NCBI GenBank assembly: GCA_036803025.1
Contig: DAIRVC010000075.1
Span: 1-12,101 of the forward strand
DNA length: 12,101 nucleotides
DNA from: DAIRVC01 sp036803025
Lineage (GTDB): Bacteria > Chloroflexota > Anaerolineae > Anaerolineales > E44-bin32
Direction of reading: 5' to 3'
The notes under the pieces are model-generated. The model searched no databases and was not told where the DNA came from. It saw only the letters and a list, made by a program, of their open reading frames with translations. Position 1 is the first letter of the stretch. The number at the start of each line of letters is the position of its first letter. Positions 7,358-12,101 of the stretch are shown here, one piece after another. The position numbers were made by a program, and so were the translations under genes.

Positions 7358-9281
7358 CTCGAACGAATCTCCGACGATCCGAGGCGCCCTGGCGACCGCA
7401 TTGCGCGTGGGCGCCCTGCTCTGCAGCCTCTACCTGCTCACCTTCTCGGCGGCCTTCCGGTTGGATGATGAACACATCCTGGCGGCGCGGGCACAGAGCC
7501 TGGCGCTGCGCGGCAGCCTCGACGAGCCGCAGGTGTACGGCAACCAGCGCGTGCGCGAGCTGGCCGCCATGGGCGACCCGGCGACGGCGATCGAGCCGCT
7601 TCACACGCTCTTGAGCGCCGGCCTGTACCGGGCAGCAATCGGTGCCGGTCTGGGCGGTACACAGGCGACCTTCCTGCTCAACCTGTACCTGACTGCCTTC
7701 AGCGCTGTTGTCTTATCCCTGACCGTTTCCGCCCTCGGCTTCCCGGCGGCCACCGCCGGCTGGTGCGGGCTCCTGTTCGGCGCCGGGACCATCGCCTCGG
7801 TCTACGCCACCGCGCTGGTCCGTGACACCTTAGCCATGGCCATGGTGAGCGTGGCGCTACTGGGCGCGGTGCTCAGCCTGCGCGCCGCCGGCCGCGCGCG
7901 CGCGTTCGGTCTTGCCCTACTGGCTGGCGGCATGCTGCTCGGTCTGCTGGCTAAGAACACCGTTGTCGCCTATGGGGTGGGATTCGCGCTGGGTGCGGCC
8001 GCAGCGGCGCTGCCGGGGCTGCGAGCTGCGCGGATCCCCATCCGGCGCCTGGCGCTGCCCTTGATCGCCCTGATCGTGTTGGCTGCAATCTGGAGCCGCA
8101 TTCCCGCAAGCGGCCCGCTGGCGCGCTACTCCCTGGCCTACTACCGCTCACTCCTGGAGCACTTCTCCGGCAGCCTCGATCCCGGGCTGGTCGCTGCGAC
8201 ACTGGGGCCGTTCATCAGCCCGGCCAAGAGCATCTTCCTTTTCTCCCCGCCGCTCCTGTTGGCGCTGGCCGGGCTGCGGCGTGGCGATCGGCGGCTGTCC
8301 ACTCCGATCCTGGCCGGTACCCTTGGACTCGCCCTGGCACAGGCGCTCTTCTATCGCCAGGCGTGGGCGGGCGCCGTTGGCTGGGGATTGCGTTACATGC
8401 TCCCGGCGTTTCCGGGCTTGCTGCTGGTGGCGGCGCCCGTGGTCGATCGGCTGCGTTCCGGCCGGCGCGGATGGATTGCCCTGGGGATTGTGCTCGGCGG
8501 CAGCATGATCATCCAGGCGGCCGGCGCGATGGTCGATTGGCGTGTCGGCGAGAACGTCTGGCGCGAGCAAGGCCGGGCCGCCGCCTCGCCGGCCTCGGCG
8601 TGGGATGTTCGCTTCCTGGCCATTCCTGCGCAGCTCCACGGGTTGGGCGATCCCTCCGCCTGGCTGCCCGTTTGGTGGCGGATGCGCGCGGCCCCTGGCG
8701 TCCTTGCTGCAGCTGCGGCTGTGATCGCGGTCCTGATCGGGCTCTCCCTGCTGCTCGCTCTCGGACGGCGGTTCCACCACGCCGCGCTGGGACGGGCAGG
8801 GACGGCCCTCATCCTGGCCGCGGCGGTGCTCCCGATCTTCCCGACCCTGTGGTTGGTGCGCGCCGATCCGCGCTTCGGCGGCGACCGGCCGGAGTTCGCC
8901 CAGGCGCTGGCCGCCTGGAGCCAGGGCGGTCGGAACGGCGACCTGGTGGTAGTTGATTCGTACGGCACCCCGTTGTGGTCGTACTTCCTCAACCACTGGG
9001 ACTCGCCGGTGGCGTGGTTCTCACTCCCCTTTGAGATCCCTGGATCAGCCGAACTGGAAGCGCTCCCCACCGGGGAACTCGGCGACGCCTCCCGGCAGTT
9101 GTTCGGCCGACTGGGGACGCAAGGACAGCGCCTGTGGTACTTCGATTCTTCCGAGGCGCCGGATTACGGGCTGCAGCGCGAGGCCATTTGGCTGGGGGCG
9201 CGCTGCACCCTGCTCGAGCAACAGGCGTTCTCGGGACAGGCCGTGGTCGAGTTGCGCATCTACGTTCGGGGCGGGCCTTGA
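7347..9281 (+). CDS. Polytopic membrane protein, GT-C-type glycosyltransferase-like
   Basis: 644 residues from an ATG with GGGG at 7338-7341 upstream; it overlaps the glycosyltransferase stop by 11 bases. About ten or more hydrophobic segments span residues 15-505, followed by an outside-type soluble tail (about 505-644). After the first helix comes FRLDDEHIL with acidic residues D40, D41 and E42. This is the position of the catalytic Asp/Glu in the first external loop of GT-C enzymes (PMT, ArnT and the GT39/GT83 type). Other familiar stretches are FISPAKSIFLFSPPLLLALAG (about 289-309) and GWGLRYMLPAFPG (about 345-357), common in bacterial membrane glycosyltransferases of this group. Such proteins use polyprenyl-phosphate sugars and act on the outer face of the membrane. 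In this unit, the upstream GT2 may make the donor or the acceptor. The acceptor is unknown; protein O-glycosylation is one possibility. The fold call is moderate and the specific reaction is not determined. Confidence 0.8.
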   Translation: MSSSSNESPTIRGALATALRVGALLCSLYLLTFSAAFRLDDEHILAARAQSLALRGSLDEPQVYGNQRVRELAAMGDPATAIEPLHTLLSAGLYRAAIGAGLGGTQATFLLNLYLTAFSAVVLSLTVSALGFPAATAGWCGLLFGAGTIASVYATALVRDTLAMAMVSVALLGAVLSLRAAGRARAFGLALLAGGMLLGLLAKNTVVAYGVGFALGAAAAALPGLRAARIPIRRLALPLIALIVLAAIWSRIPASGPLARYSLAYYRSLLEHFSGSLDPGLVAATLGPFISPAKSIFLFSPPLLLALAGLRRGDRRLSTPILAGTLGLALAQALFYRQAWAGAVGWGLRYMLPAFPGLLLVAAPVVDRLRSGRRGWIALGIVLGGSMIIQAAGAMVDWRVGENVWREQGRAAASPASAWDVRFLAIPAQLHGLGDPSAWLPVWWRMRAAPGVLAAAAAVIAVLIGLSLLLALGRRFHHAALGRAGTALILAAAVLPIFPTLWLVRADPRFGGDRPEFAQALAAWSQGGRNGDLVVVDSYGTPLWSYFLNHWDSPVAWFSLPFEIPGSAELEALPTGELGDASRQLFGRLGTQGQRLWYFDSSEAPDYGLQREAIWLGARCTLLEQQAFSGQAVVELRIYVRGGP

Positions 9282-9286
9282 GCGGC

Positions 9287-9325
9287 GGCGGGCGGCATGC
9301 CCGCCCGGCTCCCCGTGCGGGGGCC
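9287..9325. terminator. Tandem hairpins between convergent genes, probable bidirectional terminator
   Basis: Two G/C-rich inverted repeats lie in the 94-bp gap where two transcription units meet tail to tail. The first is GGCGGGC at 9287-9293 with GCCCGCC at 9299-9305, a perfect 7-bp stem with a 5-base loop. The second is a 7-bp stem with one G-T pair, 9307-9313 with 9319-9325. Neither strand has a T-run after the stems, so this is not a textbook intrinsic terminator, but the placement fits transcript ending in both directions. Confidence 0.45.
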
Positions 9326-9375
9326 GTCTCAGCTCATGATCGAGTAGCCGGCTCTTCCGCGATCGGGCCCGACGC

Positions 9376-11112
9376 TCAGGGCAGTGGGATCCCCTTGGCC
9401 TGGACCATGCCGTATGCGGCCCAGGCCCGGTCGAGGAAGGTGTTTGGACAGAAGGCCAGCGGGCTGGTGCGGCACGCGGGCAGGATGCCCTGGTTGTATG
9501 CCGCTTCGACCCAACCGGCATACCAATCTGTCAGGGCGACATCGGTGAACAGCCCGACCGCGGCCGGTGGACTGTAGCTTGCGCCGTTTCGAACGCGTAG
9601 GAAGAAGACCGAACCTTCGGCGCGTGTGTGGGATCGATCGGGGCAGTAGGCCAGCGGATTGGTCGCGCAGCCGACAGTGAAGCCATCGGTCCACAGGCTT
9701 TCGATCCAGCCGTAGCCCCAGAACGATGAGGCAACATCGGTGAACGTCGGCGTCGCCGGCGCAGGATACGGCGGCGCGCTCAGCGCGCCGTGTTGCCCGC
9801 GTTCGACGAAGACGGCCGATTCAGCCCGGTTGAGGACGCGGTCGGGGCAGTACAGGCGAGTCGGAGTGGTCTGGCAGCCGGTGACAAACCCGGCGTTGTA
9901 CAGCGCCTCGATATAGTCGTGCGCCCAGTGTGTGACCGGAACGTCGGCGAAGATCTGCGCCGGCGCTGCCGTCGCCGTCGGGGTCCGCGTGGGCGTCGGA
10001 GTGGGGGTGACCGTTCGAGTCGGAGTCGGCGTTGAGGTCGGCGAGGGCGAGGCGCCGCCGTCCCAGCCGGCGATGCGCGCCATCAGGACCCAAAAGGCTT
10101 TCGCCACGCGGATCGCACCGGCCGAGACGCTGCCCAAGTGCCCCCCGTCCACCTCGGTGGTGTAGTGCTGGCAGATGGCCAGGGTGTTCTGCCCGTCATT
10201 GGGGTAGTTTTCCGACTGGTTGCCGTTGTCGTAGGGCACGCCGTCGCGATTGTCGTAGCATGGGTTGCCCTGCGGGTCATGCGACACGATATCGGCCACG
10301 TCGAACAGCGGATGGCCGTTGGCGATCGCGTACTGCCGCATCTGGTCGTTGAACGCAGTGGCCTCGTCCGTCCCGATGCCGCGTGACAAGCTGGTCGTCC
10401 AGTAGATGAAGACCTGATTCGGGTGGGCCGCCTCGTAGGCTTCCTGATCGAACACGTCCAGGCGCGAGGGGTTGTTCCACAGGTACCCGCCGGGTTGATC
10501 CTCGATCGTCGAGGCTTCGCCGACTTCCAGGTAGCTGAACTGGAACGAAACCACGTCGTACTGTTGGATGATCGGATCCAGCACGGACATGAAGCAGCCG
10601 ACCTTGTCGTACCATTCCCCGCAGCCCGATTCCGGCCAGTACTGGTACACCCAGCGGCTGCGGTCATAGCCGCCGCTGCGCGCCCAGTTCAGTTCGGAGG
10701 GGCTCACGGAGAAGGCCGGGACGACGTGTTCGTGGCGCACGCAGTAGTTAGGCGCCACCTCGTCCGAGGCATAGGCGAGGCAATCCAGCCCGCCGTCGAT
10801 GTTGCCGCCGACGGAGCGATCCATGAAGAACATTCTCAGGTTGGCGGCTGCCTGCAGGTAGGTTTCGGGGATCTGCTCGAAGAGCGCTACCGAGGTGTGG
10901 TCGACGACGATCGGGCCCTCGGGCAGAGTGATCGCTCGCGGTGCCGACACCGCCTGGCCCCCAAGTCCCGGCGCGCGCAGATCGCTGCTAAGTGGGGCCT
11001 GAGTCGCGGGAGGAGCCTGGAACACCCCCGTCGGGTTGGTGAGGACTACGACCAACGCCAACACGGAAAGCCGCAGGCGCTTGGGTGAGGTCCGTTTCTT
11101 GGCGATGTCCAT
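9376..11112 (-). CDS. Secreted SGNH-hydrolase-like protein with Thr/Pro linker and C-terminal SLH triplet
   Basis: 578 residues from the ATG at 11112, with a G-rich Shine-Dalgarno sequence four to five bases upstream. The N-terminus (KKRTSPKRLRL, then a hydrophobic core to about residue 33) is a signal peptide. The head domain, about 68-350, looks like a divergent SGNH/GDSL hydrolase. Ser100 sits in MDRSVGGNIDGGL, YDVVSFQFSYLEV forms a core strand, DQMRQYAIANGHPLFDVADI precedes the end, and D322/H325 lie in VDGGHLGS in the place of the Asp-x-x-His pair. The domain closes with RVAKAFWVLMARIAGW. SGNH enzymes cleave esters of lipids or glycans, but the canonical GDS is absent and activity is unproven. 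A Thr/Pro linker (354-386) and three SLH repeats (388-440, 456-510, 521-573) follow, each with a Cys pair (413/422, 482/490, 547/555). It is very similar in layout to the S8 protease, with a different head. The export and SLH calls are firm; the head identity is moderate. Confidence 0.82.
   Translation of the reverse strand: MDIAKKRTSPKRLRLSVLALVVVLTNPTGVFQAPPATQAPLSSDLRAPGLGGQAVSAPRAITLPEGPIVVDHTSVALFEQIPETYLQAAANLRMFFMDRSVGGNIDGGLDCLAYASDEVAPNYCVRHEHVVPAFSVSPSELNWARSGGYDRSRWVYQYWPESGCGEWYDKVGCFMSVLDPIIQQYDVVSFQFSYLEVGEASTIEDQPGGYLWNNPSRLDVFDQEAYEAAHPNQVFIYWTTSLSRGIGTDEATAFNDQMRQYAIANGHPLFDVADIVSHDPQGNPCYDNRDGVPYDNGNQSENYPNDGQNTLAICQHYTTEVDGGHLGSVSAGAIRVAKAFWVLMARIAGWDGGASPSPTSTPTPTRTVTPTPTPTRTPTATAAPAQIFADVPVTHWAHDYIEALYNAGFVTGCQTTPTRLYCPDRVLNRAESAVFVERGQHGALSAPPYPAPATPTFTDVASSFWGYGWIESLWTDGFTVGCATNPLAYCPDRSHTRAEGSVFFLRVRNGASYSPPAAVGLFTDVALTDWYAGWVEAAYNQGILPACRTSPLAFCPNTFLDRAWAAYGMVQAKGIPLP
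9379..9951 (-). repeat. SLH-triplet module, copy B (within the SGNH-like gene)
   Basis: This is the same three-repeat module as copies A and C, and the most divergent of the three. The first repeat reads FADVPVTHWAHDYIEALYNA, then GFVTGCQTTPTRLYCPD. The 20 bases at 9800-9819 match the corresponding positions in both other copies. It is inverted relative to copy A and in direct orientation to copy C. Confidence 0.9.
9955..10053 (-). repeat. Low-complexity Thr/Pro-coding linker of the SGNH-like protein
   Basis: This 33-residue stretch of SPTSTPTPTRTVTPTPTPT character joins the head to the SLH module. It is shorter than the protease linker (55 residues), showing that stalk length varies between paralogous surface proteins. 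Confidence 0.85.
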
Positions 11113-11139
11113 CGCTACCCCCGCAATGAATCTTGTGTG

Positions 11140-11158
11140 GCCTGGGCTCGGCCCAGGC
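11140..11158 (-). promoter_or_regulatory. Perfect 8-bp stem-loop in the leader of the SGNH-like gene
   Basis: GCCTGGGC at 11140-11147 and GCCCAGGC at 11151-11158 form an exact inverted repeat around a 3-base loop, 28 to 46 bases upstream of the start codon. It would lie in the mRNA leader if the promoter proposed at 11211-11239 is right. It may stabilise the message or act in attenuation or as an operator. There is no T-run, so it is unlikely to be a plain terminator. Confidence 0.4.
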
Positions 11159-11210
11159 TGTCCAACTCCTTCGTACGGCCAACGCTCCGGAGTTCCGGCT
11201 CCCTATCCTG

Positions 11211-11239
11211 ATGGTAACCGCCCGACGTGCGTGTGACAA
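11211..11239 (-). promoter_or_regulatory. Candidate sigma-70-type promoter for the SGNH-like gene
   Basis: On the minus strand, TTGTCA (11239-11234) lies 17 bases before TACCAT (11216-11211), matching five and four consensus positions. Transcription would begin near 11204, giving a leader of about 90 bases. A 10-bp palindrome, GACCATGGTC, at 11243-11252 sits four bases upstream of the -35, where an activator or repressor could bind. Chance matches of this quality do occur. Confidence 0.35.
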
Positions 11240-11436
11240 CCGGACCATGGTCACCTTGACGGAGTTGAGTACAAATCGAGCCCGGACTAATGGTGCGCCA
11301 CCAGCTGCGGGCCCGTTGCGCGCTGGCGTGCGGCGGTCCATCTGATGCAAGGACCGGGCTAGCCGGCCGCGGACATCCGTGACCGGTGGGTGCGGCAGCG
11401 GCGACCTGCTTGAGGATCAGGAGGATTTAGGCCCGC

Positions 11437-12101
11437 CTAAGATTCGGGAGTCAGTCTGGCCTGAACCATCATGTAAGCGGCCCAGGCACGATTGAGAGGC
11501 GCTTCGGGGCAAGCCGCCAGGGGATCGGTCTGGCAAGCGGTGAGGATGCCTGCCAAGTAGGCCGCCTCGACCCAGTCGGCATACCAATCTGTCAGGGCGA
11601 CGTCGGCGAACAGGCCGGTGGCTGGGCTGGGCGAATAGGCTGCGCCGTTCTTGATGCGCAGGAAGAAGACACTGCCTTCGGCGCGCGTGTGGGTTCGGTC
11701 AGGGCAGAAGGCCAGCGGGTCGGTCGCGCAGCCGGCCGTGAACTCGTCCGCCCACAGGCTTTCGATCCAGCCGAATCCCCAGAAGGAGGTTGGCACATCG
11801 ATGAAGGTTGCGCTGGTTGGGGCCGGGTAGGGTGGGTCCACCAGGGCACCATGCTGGCCGCGTTCGACGAAGACGGCCGACTCGGCCCGGCTCAGGATTC
11901 GCTCCGGGCAGTACAGCCGGACCGGGGTGGACTGGCAACCGACGACGAAGCCGGCGTTGTAGAGGGCTTCGATGTAGTCGTGCGCCCAGTGGCTGGCGGG
12001 CACGTCGGCGAAGATCGGTGTCGGCGTCGGGGTGGGGGTGACCGTCGGCGTCGCGGTCGAAGTCGGGGTGTGCGTGGGGGTGGCGGTGTGGGTGGCGGTG
12101 G
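11437..12101 (-). CDS. Third Thr/Pro-linker SLH-triplet surface protein, C-terminal part only
   Basis: The minus-strand frame is open to the window edge, so the 5' end and head domain are missing. What is visible starts with a Thr/Pro/Ala/His linker (THTATPTHTPTS and so on), then three SLH repeats. These open with FADVPASHWAHDYIEALYNAG, FIDVPTSFWGFGWIESLWADE and FADVALTDWYADWVEAAYLAG, and the protein ends QARLTPES before a TAG stop. A GTG at 12001-12003 could be mistaken for a start (188 residues), but the in-frame linker upstream shows it is internal. The first repeat differs from that of the S8 protease at only two of 56 residues. As in the other copies, each repeat has a Cys pair and the last has RAW where canonical repeats have RAE. 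The function of the head is unknown; cell-surface attachment is the likely role of this part. Confidence 0.88.
   Translation of the reverse strand, partial: TATHTATPTHTPTSTATPTVTPTPTPTPIFADVPASHWAHDYIEALYNAGFVVGCQSTPVRLYCPERILSRAESAVFVERGQHGALVDPPYPAPTSATFIDVPTSFWGFGWIESLWADEFTAGCATDPLAFCPDRTHTRAEGSVFFLRIKNGAAYSPSPATGLFADVALTDWYADWVEAAYLAGILTACQTDPLAACPEAPLNRAWAAYMMVQARLTPES
11440..12012 (-). repeat. SLH-triplet module, copy C (within the truncated gene)
   Basis: This three-repeat module is nearly identical in its first repeat to copy A, including the exact 32-nt run 11861-11892, the reverse complement of 5184-5215. It lies inverted relative to copy A and 1.5 kb from copy B. Confidence 0.9.
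12016..12101 (-). repeat. Low-complexity Thr/Pro/Ala/His-coding linker, running off the window edge
   Basis: GGTG/GGCG-type repeats on the plus strand encode Thr alternating with Pro, Ala, His, Ser and Val on the minus strand. It matches the stalks in the two other SLH proteins; its full length is unknown. Confidence 0.8.

Larger units (their letters stand above)
11113..11436. other. 324-bp intergenic region between two minus-strand SLH genes
   Basis: No frame here gives a believable protein. It contains the leader stem-loop and candidate promoter of the SGNH-like gene, a GACCATGGTC palindrome (11243-11252) and a GGCTAGCC palindrome (11357-11364). I see no strong terminator for the upstream minus-strand gene that ends at 11437. 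Confidence 0.5.

Noticed and set aside
8148..8996. Minus-strand open frame (282 codons) opposite the GT-C-like gene
   Set aside because: The composition is dominated by Arg, Gln, Pro and Gly, typical of the antisense of a hydrophobic membrane protein. There is no ribosome binding site or domain.
10988..11350. Minus-strand frame of 120 codons across the SGNH-like gene start
   Set aside because: It overlaps the signal-peptide region of a well-supported gene in another frame and has a composition without any domain.
12001..12003. GTG as start of a 188-residue SLH protein
   Set aside because: The same frame continues upstream through a Thr/Pro linker like those of the two other SLH proteins, and the codon is the Val of FADVP. 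The gene continues past the window edge.

Overview
The window is about two-thirds G+C and densely coded, with no tRNA, rRNA, CRISPR array or transposase that I can recognise. Three surface proteins carry long Thr/Pro (TPTPT-type) linkers followed by a C-terminal triplet of S-layer-homology (SLH) repeats, and other proteins carry Thr/Pro-rich tails. That style is typical of Chloroflexota, especially Anaerolineae and relatives. The assignment rests on protein style only, not on a marker gene.

Layout. (1) 1-2995, plus strand: the 3' part of a lipoprotein with a beta-propeller-like body, then a single-pass membrane protein with an NTF2-like extracytoplasmic domain, then a cytosolic-looking M28-type zinc peptidase. 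(2) 2996-3515: a 520-bp stretch with no convincing gene. (3) 3516-5645, plus: a secreted subtilisin-type (S8) protease with propeptide, Thr/Pro linker and SLH triplet. (4) 5755-9281, plus: a compact three-gene unit made of a small six-cysteine membrane protein, a processive-type family-2 glycosyltransferase and a GT-C-like polytopic membrane protein. (5) 9282-9375: a convergent junction with two strong hairpins. (6) 9376-11112, minus: a secreted SGNH-hydrolase-like protein with the same linker and SLH triplet. (7) 11113-11436: an intergenic region with a candidate promoter, a palindrome and a stem-loop. (8) 11437-12101, minus: the C-terminal end of a third linker-SLH protein, whose head domain lies outside the window.

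The unifying theme is the cell surface. Different catalytic heads (a protease, a putative SGNH esterase or lipase, and one unknown) are displayed on nearly the same C-terminal module. Each SLH repeat of that module has a pair of cysteines where canonical SLH repeats have a Gly-rich loop. The glycosyltransferase unit between them could build a surface glycan or modify the Thr/Pro linkers, but that link is inferred from position only. The cysteine-paired SLH module and its three inverted or direct copies are the most notable features. I found no clear sign of a defence or other complete novel system.
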